This document shows, piece by piece, positions 32,352-40,714 of a stretch of 64,000 nt of DNA. The stretch lies in the NCBI RefSeq assembly GCF_008373765.1, contig NZ_VUJW01000004.1:1-64000 (forward strand), written 5' to 3'. The notes below the pieces were generated by a model. That model made no database searches and had not been told where the DNA came from. It worked only from the letters and a program-made list of their open reading frames with translations. The stretch is from Nocardioides antri (GTDB lineage Bacteria; Actinomycetota; Actinomycetes; Propionibacteriales; Nocardioidaceae). Each line of letters starts with the position of its first letter. Position 1 is the stretch's first letter. A program made the translations under genes and the position numbers.

Positions 32352-32987
32352 GTGGTCAGCAGGTCGTACGACGTCGAGGACCCCCGCCGCCCCCGCGGGG
32401 TCCGGTTGCCGCGCCGTGAGCGCCGCGCCCAGCTCCTCTCCTCCGCGCTCGAGGTCTTCGTCGCCCAGGGCTACCACGCCGCCGCGATGGACGACATCGC
32501 CGAGCGCGCGGGCGTCTCGAAACCGGTGCTCTACCAGCACTTCCCCGGCAAGCTCGAGCTCTACCTCGCGCTGCTCGACGAGGCGTGCGACACGATCATC
32601 GCCAACTGCCGGGCGGCGCTGGAGTCCACCACCGACAACAAGCAGCGCGTCGCCGCGACGATGGAGGCGTTCTTCGGCTACGTCGCACACGACGCCGGGG
32701 CGTTCCGACTGGTCTTCGAGTCCGACCTCACCAGCGAGCCTGCCGTCCGCGACCACGTGGACCGGGTCACCACCGAGTGCGCCGACATGATCACCGAGGT
32801 GATCCGCGAGGACACCAACCTGCCGACGTCCGCGTCGCGGCTGCTGGCCGTCTCCCTGGTCGGCATGGCCCAGGTGAGCGCCCGCTTCTGGCTGACCGAC
32901 TCCGGCGGGCTCGAGCGGGAGCAGGCGGTCGCCCTCGTGTCGGGCCTGGCATGGCGCGGCATCCGGGGCTATCCGCTGACCGACTAG
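32352..32987 (+). CDS. TetR family transcriptional regulator (Rv3208-like position)
   Basis: 211 residues. Residues 20-70 are a TetR helix-turn-helix (MDDIAERAGVSKPVLYQHF); the rest is a helical ligand domain ending in WRGIRGYPL. The GTG at 32352 follows TAGGCT (32340-32345) by six bases. It lies between moeZ and the DUF3107 gene exactly as Rv3208 lies next to Rv3208A, suggesting an orthologous role, possibly in fatty acid or envelope control; targets are not visible. Confidence 0.9.
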   Translation: MVSRSYDVEDPRRPRGVRLPRRERRAQLLSSALEVFVAQGYHAAAMDDIAERAGVSKPVLYQHFPGKLELYLALLDEACDTIIANCRAALESTTDNKQRVAATMEAFFGYVAHDAGAFRLVFESDLTSEPAVRDHVDRVTTECADMITEVIREDTNLPTSASRLLAVSLVGMAQVSARFWLTDSGGLEREQAVALVSGLAWRGIRGYPLTD

Positions 32988-33037
32988 TCTCGAGAGCGAT
33001 GGCGTCCTGGACGCCCGGACGACAGAAGGAGAGGGCC

Positions 33038-33259
33038 GTGGAGGTCAAGATCGGCGTGCAGAACGCCTCCCGGGAGCTGACCGTCGAGACCGACGAGTCC
33101 ACCGACGCGATCGAGAAGCTCGTGACCGAGGCGATCGGCTCCGGCGGTGTGCTCGTCCTCACCGACCACAAGGGCCAGCGCACCGTCGTGCCCGCCGACA
33201 AGCTCGCCTACGTCCACATCGGGCGCAGCGTCGCCGGCCAGGTGGGCTTCCGCAGCTGA
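33038..33259 (+). CDS. DUF3107 small conserved protein
   Basis: 73 residues, acidic, with the DUF3107 signature KIGVQNASREL at the start and ADKLAYVHIG near the end. The family is universal in actinobacteria and of unknown function. The GTG at 33038 is decided by AAGGAGAG upstream. It follows the TetR gene by 50 bp as in mycobacteria. Confidence 0.88.
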   Translation: MEVKIGVQNASRELTVETDESTDAIEKLVTEAIGSGGVLVLTDHKGQRTVVPADKLAYVHIGRSVAGQVGFRS

Positions 33260-33340
33260 TCGGCTCGTAGGGAACTCATCGGCCGCTCCCAGCCGTTCCT
33301 CAGGAAGCGCGGGCAGTGTTGCCCGGGGAAGGTGAGGGAC

Positions 33341-34150
33341 ATGCTGCAGTTCCGCTTCGACGCCGAGAGCGACACGGGTCGCCACCGCGACAACAACGAG
33401 GACGCCGGCTTCGCCGGTCCCTACCTGCTGTGCGTCGCCGACGGCGTGGGTGGTGCTGCTGCCGGTGAGGTGGCGTCCGCCACGACGTCGTACGTCGTCA
33501 GCGCCCGCGCGCTCGCGAGTCCCGGCCACGACCCGCTGCGGCTGCTCGCGGCCGCAGCCGAGGAGGCGCACCAGCAGCTCGCCCTCGGGGTCGACGCCGA
33601 CACCCGGCGGATCGGGATGGCGACCACGCTGACCGCCATCCTCACCAACGGCGTGCAGACCGCGCTCGCCCACGTCGGCGACTCGCGCGCGTACCTCCTG
33701 CGGGACGGCGGGTTCACCCAGCTCACCCACGACCACACGCTGGTGCAGGCGATGGTCGACGCCGGCCGGCTGACGCCGGCCGAGGCCGCTGCCTCTCAGC
33801 TCCGCAACGTCGTGCTCCAGGCCATCGACGCGACCAGCACACCGACCCCCGACCTGCTGTGGCTCGACCTGCGCCCCGGCGACCGGCTGCTGCTGTGCAG
33901 CGACGGCCTCAGCGACGTCCTGTCCGAGGCCGCCATCGCAGCGGTGCTCTCCGTGCCCTCGCTCCGGCTCGCGACGCGCAACCTCGTCCAGGCTGCGCTC
34001 GACGGCGGCTCCCACGACAACGTCACCGCGATCGTCGCCGACGTCGTCGACGAGCCCGCGGTCGTCGGCACCGGCTCAGTGCTCGGCGCCGGGGCCGACC
34101 TGGCCAACGTGGTCGACCCGACAGCCGTCCGCCGGCTGCGGTCGGCCTGA
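33341..34150 (+). CDS. PP2C-family serine/threonine phosphatase
   Basis: 269 residues with the metal-binding PP2C motifs in order: DNNEDAG near residue 16, ADGVGG, GDSRAYL, CSDGLSD and HDNVTAIV. It is a soluble Mn/Mg phosphatase without sensor or membrane segments. ATG 33341 is close to GGTGAGG; an upstream GTG at 33332 is possible. No kinase gene is adjacent, and the substrate is unknown. Confidence 0.9.
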   Translation: MLQFRFDAESDTGRHRDNNEDAGFAGPYLLCVADGVGGAAAGEVASATTSYVVSARALASPGHDPLRLLAAAAEEAHQQLALGVDADTRRIGMATTLTAILTNGVQTALAHVGDSRAYLLRDGGFTQLTHDHTLVQAMVDAGRLTPAEAAASQLRNVVLQAIDATSTPTPDLLWLDLRPGDRLLLCSDGLSDVLSEAAIAAVLSVPSLRLATRNLVQAALDGGSHDNVTAIVADVVDEPAVVGTGSVLGAGADLANVVDPTAVRRLRSA

Positions 34151-34192
34151 AAGTATGTCGCGACTGTCCCCTGCCGGTCCTAGACTGGAGGC

Positions 34193-34531
34193 ATGACCAC
34201 ATCGTCGTACGAGTACGCACGCCTCTGGGTGCCGCTCTACGACAACACCACGCTCTCCGTCGCACGCCCGGTCTTCCTGCTCGAGGCCGCCGACGGGTTC
34301 GAGGGCATCGTCGCCGAGAAGAACACCACGCTCATCGGCGTGCTCAACGAGTTCGGCCGCGAGGGGTGGCGGATCGACACCACGCCGATCCGGGTGACCG
34401 CCCCCTCCCCCGAGTTCCAGCTGCTCATCGACGCCACCCTCGACGAGGTCGACGGCGGCTCCCTCAGCGAGGCCGACTCCGGCGCCGTCAACGAGTTCGA
34501 CGTCTACGGGATGCGCCGGCAGCTGACCTGA
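34193..34531 (+). CDS. conserved hypothetical protein
   Basis: 112 residues, acidic, soluble, beta-rich at the N-terminus (YEYARLWVPLYDNTTLSVARP) with a FGREGWRID stretch reminiscent of DUF4177-type small proteins, though I cannot assign a family. The ATG at 34193 lies six bases after TAGACT (34181-34186), a leaderless-type start. It converges with the LigD polymerase gene. Function unknown. Confidence 0.7.
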   Translation: MTTSSYEYARLWVPLYDNTTLSVARPVFLLEAADGFEGIVAEKNTTLIGVLNEFGREGWRIDTTPIRVTAPSPEFQLLIDATLDEVDGGSLSEADSGAVNEFDVYGMRRQLT

Positions 34532-34535
34532 CCGG

Positions 34536-35435
34536 TCACTCGGCGGCGAACAGGTCGCCGTGGTCCTCCACGCGCTGGAGCACCTCGCCCATCGAGAACT
34601 GCTCGAGCCCGAGCTCGTCCTCGGCGCCGGCCTCGACCTCCTCCCAGGTCAGCGGCGTCGCCACGGTGGGACGGTCGCGGCCGCGGAGGGAGTACGGCGA
34701 GATGGTGGTCTTCGAGCCGGCGTTCTGGGACCAGTCGATGAAGACCTTGCCGCGCCGGCGTGCCTTCGTCATGGTCGCGGTGATCAGCGCCGGGTGGGTC
34801 GAGGCGAGCTCCTCGGCGACCTCCTTCGCCACGCCGCTCACCTCGTCGGACGGGAGGTACGACGACAGGTCGGCGTAGAGGTGGAGCCCCTTGCTCCCGC
34901 TCGTCACCGGCCGGGCGTCGAGCCCGCGGGCCGAGAGCGCCTTCCGCGCGTGGAGCGCCACCTGGCAGCACTCGTGGAGCCCGGCCGGCTCCCCCGGGTC
35001 GAGGTCGACGACGAGCCGGTCGGCACCGAGCGGCTCGCCGGAGTCGTCGACGGTCCACTGGTGCACGTGCAGCTCGAGTGCCGCCAGGTTGACCATCCAC
35101 ATCAGCGTGGCGAGGTCCTCGACGATCGGGAACACCAGGGTGTCGCCGTGGCGGCTCGGGCCGCGCGAGCCGGTGGTCGGCACCTCGGCCGTGCGCACCC
35201 AGGAGGGCGTGCCGGCAGGTGCGTTCTTCTCGAAGAAGCTCATCGTCTGCACGCCGTGCGGCCACCGGATCCGGGTGACCGGCCGGCCGGCGAGGTGCGG
35301 CAGCAGCACCGGCGCGATCCGGGCGTAGTAGTCGAGCACCTCGCCCTTCGTGGTGCCGGTCGCCGGGTAGAGCACCTTCTCCAGGTTGCTCAGCTTGAGG
35401 GTGCGTCCCTCGACGTCGACGTGGACCTCGCTCAC
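34536..35435 (-). CDS. LigD-type NHEJ polymerase (primase-polymerase domain)
   Basis: 299 residues corresponding to the LigD polymerase domain alone: LSNLEKVLYP near the start, the metal-binding VVDLDPGEP region, SGSKGLHLY and RRGKVFIDWSQN. In non-homologous end joining this archaeo-eukaryotic primase-type polymerase fills ends with ribonucleotides. The GTG at 35435 overlaps the stop of the ligase gene by 4 bp, so both are made together. Here polymerase and ligase are separate proteins and no phosphoesterase domain is present. Confidence 0.9.
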   Translation of the reverse strand: MSEVHVDVEGRTLKLSNLEKVLYPATGTTKGEVLDYYARIAPVLLPHLAGRPVTRIRWPHGVQTMSFFEKNAPAGTPSWVRTAEVPTTGSRGPSRHGDTLVFPIVEDLATLMWMVNLAALELHVHQWTVDDSGEPLGADRLVVDLDPGEPAGLHECCQVALHARKALSARGLDARPVTSGSKGLHLYADLSSYLPSDEVSGVAKEVAEELASTHPALITATMTKARRRGKVFIDWSQNAGSKTTISPYSLRGRDRPTVATPLTWEEVEAGAEDELGLEQFSMGEVLQRVEDHGDLFAAE

Positions 35436-36364
35436 GGTGCCCCCAGGTCTTCGGGTGTCAGATCGCTCCGCAGCCCTTGGTACGACGGCTGCCGGAGCCG
35501 GTCGTAGCCGGCGCCATGGGTGTCGACGTCCACGACCAGCACCGGCTCCAGCCAGACCGTCCCCTGCGCGTCGACGCGCGGCACCTCGTCGGCGAACGGG
35601 CTGGTGGCGCGGCCCAGCGGTGCCACCACCTCGGCCAGGACCCGGGACTGCTTGGGCCCGATCCCGCTGCCCACCCGCCCACGGTAGAGCAGGCCCTGCG
35701 GGGTGGGCTCGCCGACCAGCAGGGAGGCCAGGTGGGTGCCGCCGGTCTGCGGCCGCCACCCGCCCACGACGTACGACGCCCGGTGGCGGTGCGCGAACTT
35801 CAGCCAGTGCTGGGTGCGCTCCCCCGGCCGGTAGCGCGAGTCGCGCCGCTTGCTGACGATGCCCTCGAGCCCCTGCCCCCGGGTGGCGTCGAACAGCATG
35901 CTGCCGTCGTCGTACGTGCTCGGCACCTGCCAGCCGGAGCCGCCCAGGTCGAGCGCCTCCAGCCGGGCGCGGCGCTCGTCGAGCGGGAGCCGGGTGAGGT
36001 CGTCGCCGTCGTGGCGGAGCAGGTCGAAGACCATGAACGTGGCAGGGGTCCGCTCGGCGAGCCGGGCGACGGTCGCGGTCTTGCGGACGTGGATCCGCTC
36101 GGCGAGCACCCGGAAGTCCGGCAGGCCGCGCTCGTTGAGGGCGATGATCTCGCCGTCGACGACCAGGTCGGGGTGGTCGGGCGGCGTGGCCAGCTCAGGC
36201 CAGGCGCCCGTGATGTCGTTGCCGTTGCGACTGGTCAGCCGCACCGTGGAGGAACCGACGGTCGCGAGGGCGCGGACGCCGTCCCACTTCACCTCGTGGC
36301 ACCAGTCGTCGCCGCTCGGCACGTGCGCGCCGGCGGTGGCGAGCATCGGCAGAAGTATCGGCAC
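35432..36364 (-). CDS. ATP-dependent DNA ligase (LigD ligase-domain type)
   Basis: 310 residues. The nucleotidyl-accepting lysine is Lys26 in EVKWDG, followed by DGEIIAL, the LEGIVSKR motif and WLKF (motif V), then an OB-fold domain. It matches the ligase part of LigD/LigC enzymes. The GTG at 36364 begins MPILLPMLA, which is close to the usual ligase N-terminus. It overlaps the polymerase gene by 4 bp; Ku is encoded 1.3 kb away on the other strand, so this is the local NHEJ set. Confidence 0.9.
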   Translation of the reverse strand: MPILLPMLATAGAHVPSGDDWCHEVKWDGVRALATVGSSTVRLTSRNGNDITGAWPELATPPDHPDLVVDGEIIALNERGLPDFRVLAERIHVRKTATVARLAERTPATFMVFDLLRHDGDDLTRLPLDERRARLEALDLGGSGWQVPSTYDDGSMLFDATRGQGLEGIVSKRRDSRYRPGERTQHWLKFAHRHRASYVVGGWRPQTGGTHLASLLVGEPTPQGLLYRGRVGSGIGPKQSRVLAEVVAPLGRATSPFADEVPRVDAQGTVWLEPVLVVDVDTHGAGYDRLRQPSYQGLRSDLTPEDLGAP

Positions 36365-36384
36365 CGGCCAATCATGACGTGGGC

Positions 36385-36422
36385 GGTGGTTGAGGTGCGA
36401 GCGCTAGCGAGCCTCGAAACCC
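36385..36422. repeat. dispersed palindromic repeat, copy A (inside lhgO end)
   Basis: The sequence starts GGTGGTTGAGGTGCGAG and ends CGAGCCTCGAAACC, the same element as the three copies at 38581-38915. It overlaps the last residues of lhgO: read on the minus strand it encodes Gly-Phe-Glu-Ala-Arg-stop. Confidence 0.75.
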
Positions 36423-37633
36423 ATGCGGTCCACGACGTACGCCGCGATGGCGAGGCTCGACGTCGCGGCCGGTGACGGCGCGTTGCGCACGCTCGTCACG
36501 CCGTTGCCGCTGACGATCGCGAAGTCGTCGAGGAGCGAGCCGTCCCGTGCGATCGCCTGCGCCCGCACGCCCGCGCCGGCGCGCACCACGTCCTCGGGAC
36601 CGATGCCGGGCACGTAGCGCTGCGCCGCCCGCAGGTAGGCGCGCTTCGACACCGAGCCGCGCACCTCCCGCGCCCCGGTGCGCCAGTGCGTGCGCGCCAT
36701 CCGCCAGAAGCCGGGATGCCCCAGCGTCCCCGCGGCGTCGGCGATGCGGAGGCCGGGGCGGACGGCGTACCCCTCCCGGTGGAGGGCGAGCACCGCGTTC
36801 GGCCCGATCTCGAGGCTGCCGCGTTGTACTGAGCCTGTCGAAGTGTCCACGCGCCGGGTGAAGTGGACGCCGAGGAACGGGTAGCGCGGGTCCGGGACCG
36901 GGTAGACCATGCCGCGCACGAGGTCGCGCTTCGGCCCGGGGACCGTGAGGTACTCCCCGCGGAACGGCACGATCCGTGGCTCCCGCTGCCCGTCCACCAC
37001 CCGGCCGAGCCGGTCGGCCTGGAGGCCTGCGCACAGCACCAGGTGGTCGACCGGGTGCGGCCGCTCCGCGGTGGCGACGACGATCCGTCCGCGATCACGG
37101 GAGGCGCCGGTGACCGCCGTGGAGAGGTGTACGACGCCGCCGGCCTTCGCGACCTCGCCCGCGAGGTGCCGCGCGATCACCCGGTAGTCGGTGATCGCGG
37201 TGTGGGGCGAGTGCAGCGCGGCCAAGCCGGTCGCGTGCGGCTCGATCTCCCCGATCTCGTCCGGCCCGATCCGGCGCAGGCCGGGCACACCGTTCGTGCG
37301 CGCGGTCTGCTCCAGCGCGTCGAACCGACCCATCTCCGAGGGGTCGACGGCGACGACGAGCTTCCCGCACTCGTCGTAGGGCAGGTCGTGCTCGAGGCAG
37401 TAGTCGCGGATCAGCGTGCGTCCGCGCGCGCAGAGCTCGGCCTTGAGGCTGCCCGGCCGGTAGTAGATGCCCGCGTGCACGACCCCGGAGTTGTGGCCGG
37501 TCTGGTGCGCCGCGAGATGGTCCTCCTTCTCGAAGACGACCACCCGGGTGCCCGGCCGCTGGCGGGTGATCTCACGAGCGACGGCGAGCCCGATGATCCC
37601 GCCCCCGACGACGCCCACGGTCTGCTCCGGCAC
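36404..37633 (-). CDS. lhgO: L-2-hydroxyglutarate oxidase (FAD-dependent)
   Basis: 409 residues. GGGIIG (10-15) is the FAD dinucleotide-binding motif; AAHQTGHNSGVVHAGIYY and the GPNAVLALHREGY stretch are typical of LhgO/L2HGDH, which oxidises L-2-hydroxyglutarate to 2-oxoglutarate. The GTG at 37633 gives the family N-terminus. A repeat-derived peptide (TSTGSVQ, encoded near 36829-36843) interrupts the protein around residue 265, and its final residues (GFEAR) come from dispersed repeat copy A, so the native C-terminus may have been replaced. It diverges from ku with 43 bp between starts. Confidence 0.88.
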   Translation of the reverse strand: MPEQTVGVVGGGIIGLAVAREITRQRPGTRVVVFEKEDHLAAHQTGHNSGVVHAGIYYRPGSLKAELCARGRTLIRDYCLEHDLPYDECGKLVVAVDPSEMGRFDALEQTARTNGVPGLRRIGPDEIGEIEPHATGLAALHSPHTAITDYRVIARHLAGEVAKAGGVVHLSTAVTGASRDRGRIVVATAERPHPVDHLVLCAGLQADRLGRVVDGQREPRIVPFRGEYLTVPGPKRDLVRGMVYPVPDPRYPFLGVHFTRRVDTSTGSVQRGSLEIGPNAVLALHREGYAVRPGLRIADAAGTLGHPGFWRMARTHWRTGAREVRGSVSKRAYLRAAQRYVPGIGPEDVVRAGAGVRAQAIARDGSLLDDFAIVSGNGVTSVRNAPSPAATSSLAIAAYVVDRMGFEAR

Positions 37634-37676
37634 GCGACCATGGTCCCAGGTCGGTGCCGGGCCGTACCCTGGGTCC

Positions 37677-38573
37677 ATGCGTGCGATCTGGAAGGGCGCC
37701 GTCTCGTTCGGCCTCGTGAGCGTCCCCGTGAAGCTCTACTCCGCCACCGAGAGCCACGACGTGTCCTTCCGGCAGGTCCACGCGAAGGACGGCGGGCGGA
37801 TCAAGTACCAACGCATCTGCTCGATCGACGGCGAAGAGGTGCCGTACGCCGACATCGCGAAGGGCTACGAGACCGAGGACGGCGAGATGGTCGTGCTCAC
37901 CGACGACGACCTGGCCGAGCTGCCGTCGACGTCGTCGCGCGAGATCGCGGTCGAGAAGTTCGTCCCGACCGAGCAGATCGACCCGATGCTCTTCGAGAAG
38001 TCCTACTACCTCGAGCCCGAGTCGACCGGCGCCAAGCCCTACGCCCTGCTGCGCCAGGCGCTGCTCGAGGCCGACCGGATGGCGGTCGTGACCGTCGCGC
38101 TCCGGCAGCGCACGACCACCGCCGTGCTGCGCGTGCGCGGCGACGTGATCGTGATGCAGACGATGATGTGGCCCGACGAGATCCGGACGCCCGACTTCAA
38201 GATCGAGACCGGCGAGGTCAAGGACGCCGAGGTCAAGATGGCCCGGATGCTCGTCGACACCCTCGCCGGCGACTTCGAGCCGGAGGAGTTCGAGGACGAC
38301 TACGCCGCCGCGGTGGAGGCCGTGGTCAAGGCGAAGATCGAGGGCGGCGAGATCCGTCGTACCCCCACCTCGACGAAGACCGGGGGCGAGGTCGTCGACC
38401 TGCTCGCCGCGCTGCAGCGCTCGGTCGAGGCCGCCAAGACGTCCCGGGGCGAGGAGCCCGCCGCCGGGGAGGAGCCGCCGAAGAAGAAGGCGCCCGCCAA
38501 GAAGGCTGCGAAGAAGGCGCCGGCGAAGAAGACCGCCGCCAAGAAGAAGCCTGCCGCCAAGAAGGCCAGCTGA
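37677..38573 (+). CDS. ku: Ku end-binding protein
   Basis: 298 residues. The start MRAIWKGAVSFGLVSVPVKLY and the central YYLEP and KPYALLRQAL motifs are classical bacterial Ku. The protein binds DNA ends as a homodimer and recruits the LigD activities. The C-terminal 40 residues are Lys/Ala-rich (AKKA repeats), a basic tail known to add DNA binding. ATG 37677 follows TACCCT by six bases. Opposite strand neighbours encode the separate ligase and polymerase. Confidence 0.95.
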   Translation: MRAIWKGAVSFGLVSVPVKLYSATESHDVSFRQVHAKDGGRIKYQRICSIDGEEVPYADIAKGYETEDGEMVVLTDDDLAELPSTSSREIAVEKFVPTEQIDPMLFEKSYYLEPESTGAKPYALLRQALLEADRMAVVTVALRQRTTTAVLRVRGDVIVMQTMMWPDEIRTPDFKIETGEVKDAEVKMARMLVDTLAGDFEPEEFEDDYAAAVEAVVKAKIEGGEIRRTPTSTKTGGEVVDLLAALQRSVEAAKTSRGEEPAAGEEPPKKKAPAKKAAKKAPAKKTAAKKKPAAKKAS

Positions 38574-38580
38574 CCCACCC

Positions 38581-38628
38581 CGGTGGTTGAGCCGCGAGGC
38601 GCGCCAGCGCCGAGCCTCGAAACCACCG
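38581..38628. repeat. dispersed palindromic repeat, copy B
   Basis: Begins CGGTGGTTGAGCCGCGAGG and ends GCCTCGAAACCACCG, an imperfect inverted repeat with GGTGGTT/AACCACC ends. It starts 8 bp after the ku stop. The gap 38574-39021 (448 bp) between ku and the HNH gene holds copies B, C and D and no supportable gene. Confidence 0.8.
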
Positions 38629-38803
38629 GGCGTCGACGACGGGGTCGGTGTCCGGCAGGCGCGACCGCCGCGGTCGGGTGACGGTTCTGGATTTTTGAAG
38701 AACGGTGGTTGCGCGGCGTCGGTGGTTGCGGCACTCGGTCGCGCACCTGCCCGGGCTGCGGAGGCCTGAGGTGCTCGCGTGGTCACGGAAACGGAGTCGA
38801 ACC

Positions 38804-38846
38804 GGTGGTTGAGGTGCGAGGCGCCAGCGCCGAGCCTCGAAACCAC
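38804..38846. repeat. dispersed palindromic repeat, copy C
   Basis: Same element as copy B, from GGTGGTTGAGGTGCGAGG to GCCTCGAAACCAC, with the shorter centre CGCCAGCGCC. Confidence 0.8.
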
Positions 38847-38869
38847 GGCGACTGCCACTTGTCCGAACC

Positions 38870-38915
38870 GGTGGTTGAGGTGCGAGGCGCGCCAGCGCCG
38901 AGCCTCGAAACCACC
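38870..38915. repeat. dispersed palindromic repeat, copy D
   Basis: Same element, GGTGGTTGAGGTGCGAGG to CCTCGAAACCACC, nearly identical to copy C and 24 bp after it. A CTGTCCACA DnaA-box-like 9-mer follows at 38961-38969. Confidence 0.8.
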
Positions 38916-39021
38916 ACCTGAAGACCACCTGCCGTCCACCGGCCATGATCGTCGAATGGCCTGTCCACAGGCGGGTTCCGGGCGCATGGTGATGTCGGTG
39001 CTCGACGGTTGAATAGGTGGC

Positions 39022-40365
39022 ATGGATCTCGGGACCGCACCGATCTTCGACCTCACCGCCGCGCCGGCGGACGAGGCCGCTGAGGGCGCGCCGGTCTCGC
39101 GGTCGCAGGAGCTGCTCGCCGAGATCCGCGCTAACCGGACCATGCTGTTGGACTGCCAGATCAACGAGGTCCGGCAGATCGCGGAATGGGCTGCTGAGCA
39201 CGTCGTTAGCGAGGAGTCCGGTGACGCCGCCACCCTGACCGAGCGCGGCCTGGACACCGGCCTGCCGGTCGCCGGACCCGGTGCGCCGCTGGTCTCGGAC
39301 TTCGCCGTCATGGAGCTCACCGCACTCCTCGGCCGATCCTTGGACTCCGGCCGCTCCTACATCGGGCAGGTGGTCGAGCTGGCCTACCGGCTCCCCAAGA
39401 CCTGGGCACGGGTCCTGGAGGGCCGGGCGCCGGTCTGGAAGGCACTGCGGGTCGCCGACGCCACCCGCACGCTGCCGTTCGACGCCGCCGGATTCGTGGA
39501 CCGCCACCTCGCCCCTTTCGCCCACGGCATCACGTGGGCCCAGGTCGACCGGCTCGTCGAGGAAGCCCTGGTCCGGTTCGACCCCGCGGCTGCTGAGGAG
39601 AAGCGCCGCGTGGCGCAGGACCACCGGCACTTCGACATCGACCTTCAGCAGACCGGCTACCACGGCACCGCCCACGTGAGCGGTGTCCTCGATGCCGCCG
39701 ACGCCCTCGACCTCGAACACGCCATTAGCCGCCGCGCCAAGGTCCTCGGCCAGCTCGGCTGCGAGGAGACCCTCGACGTCCGCCGCTCGATCGCGGCCGG
39801 TGAGCTCGCCCGCCACGACCTCTCGTTGGACCTCGACATCGCCGACCCCGCCACCGGGGAGACCACCCGCACCGTGCCGGGCCGCAAGGTCGAGCTCGTC
39901 CTCCACGTCTCAGCGGCCGACCAGACGGTCGGCCGCATCGGCAACACCCGCACCCCGATCGCCCCCGAGCAGATCAAGACCTGGATCCGCACCCCCGGCA
40001 CCACCGTGATCATCCGCCCGGTCCTCGACCTGGCCGGCCACCAACCCGTCGACTCCTACGAGATCCCCGACCGCATCCGCCGCCAGGTCACCCTCCGCGA
40101 CCACCACTGCGCCTTCCCCCACTGCACGAAGCCAGCGGAGTCCTGCGATCTCGACCATGTTGTGCCGCACCGCGAGGGCGCGTCTACCTGTCCCTGCAAT
40201 CTGGCGCCCCTGTGCCGCGGCCACCACCGGTTGAAGACCGCCGGCCGGATGACCTACCGGAGCCTCACCCCCGGCACCTACCACTGGACCGGGCCCTCCG
40301 GACAATGGCTGGTCGACCCCACCGGCACCCACGACCTCCACGCCACCGACCCACCCGACCAGTAG
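39022..40365 (+). CDS. DUF222 / HNH endonuclease (13E12-like)
   Basis: 447 residues. A helical DUF222 domain (about residues 25-330) is followed by a C-terminal HNH nuclease with CAFPHC, DLDHVVPH and CRGHHRLK. This is the 13E12-type family, multicopy in actinobacteria and of unknown biological role. The ATG at 39022 gives the usual short acidic N-terminus. Repeat copies B-D lie upstream. Unlike the second family member at 57702, no LexA-like box is visible upstream. Confidence 0.88.
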   Translation: MDLGTAPIFDLTAAPADEAAEGAPVSRSQELLAEIRANRTMLLDCQINEVRQIAEWAAEHVVSEESGDAATLTERGLDTGLPVAGPGAPLVSDFAVMELTALLGRSLDSGRSYIGQVVELAYRLPKTWARVLEGRAPVWKALRVADATRTLPFDAAGFVDRHLAPFAHGITWAQVDRLVEEALVRFDPAAAEEKRRVAQDHRHFDIDLQQTGYHGTAHVSGVLDAADALDLEHAISRRAKVLGQLGCEETLDVRRSIAAGELARHDLSLDLDIADPATGETTRTVPGRKVELVLHVSAADQTVGRIGNTRTPIAPEQIKTWIRTPGTTVIIRPVLDLAGHQPVDSYEIPDRIRRQVTLRDHHCAFPHCTKPAESCDLDHVVPHREGASTCPCNLAPLCRGHHRLKTAGRMTYRSLTPGTYHWTGPSGQWLVDPTGTHDLHATDPPDQ

Positions 40366-40483
40366 CCACCACGCCCCGACCCCGCCACAGGGCGGGGCCA
40401 CCGGCATGCGCAGGGTCAGACCCGGACCGCCGACCCGTGCCGATGCACGTGCGACCTGGCTGGGCAATCCCTACGGTATGGCC

Positions 40484-40714
40484 ATGAGCTACGAGCGATT
40501 CCTCGCGGCCGCACAACGAGTCCTCGACGGGGATGAGTCGGTCCAGGCGGCGAAAGACCTGGCGGGCGTTGCGCGGGAGGACTATCCCGGTGACGAGCGG
40601 TTCGACGAGCTCCTCGAGGTGCTGGCGCGGTACACACCGGAGGAGGGCAGCCCCAACGCCGTGGCCGAAGAGGTCCGCACGGTCATCCGGGAGACGAACG
40701 CCCGCGTCATGTGA
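40484..40714 (+). CDS. small acidic hypothetical protein
   Basis: 76 residues, helical and acidic, no domain recognised. ATG 40484 is preferred because TACGGT (40472-40477) lies six bases before it; ATG 40478 in the same frame is the alternative. Its TGA overlaps the GTG of the following regulator fragment, so the two might be read as an operon, perhaps by chance. Confidence 0.55.
   Translation: MSYERFLAAAQRVLDGDESVQAAKDLAGVAREDYPGDERFDELLEVLARYTPEEGSPNAVAEEVRTVIRETNARVM

Noticed and set aside
38581-38915. Repeat copies B-D as a CRISPR array or insertion sequence
   Set aside because: The units are palindromic with unequal distances and no transposase or target duplication is visible; they fit a REP-like family better.
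39000-39021. LexA-like box before the first DUF222/HNH gene
   Set aside because: No GAAC-N4-GTTC pattern is present in 38916-39021.
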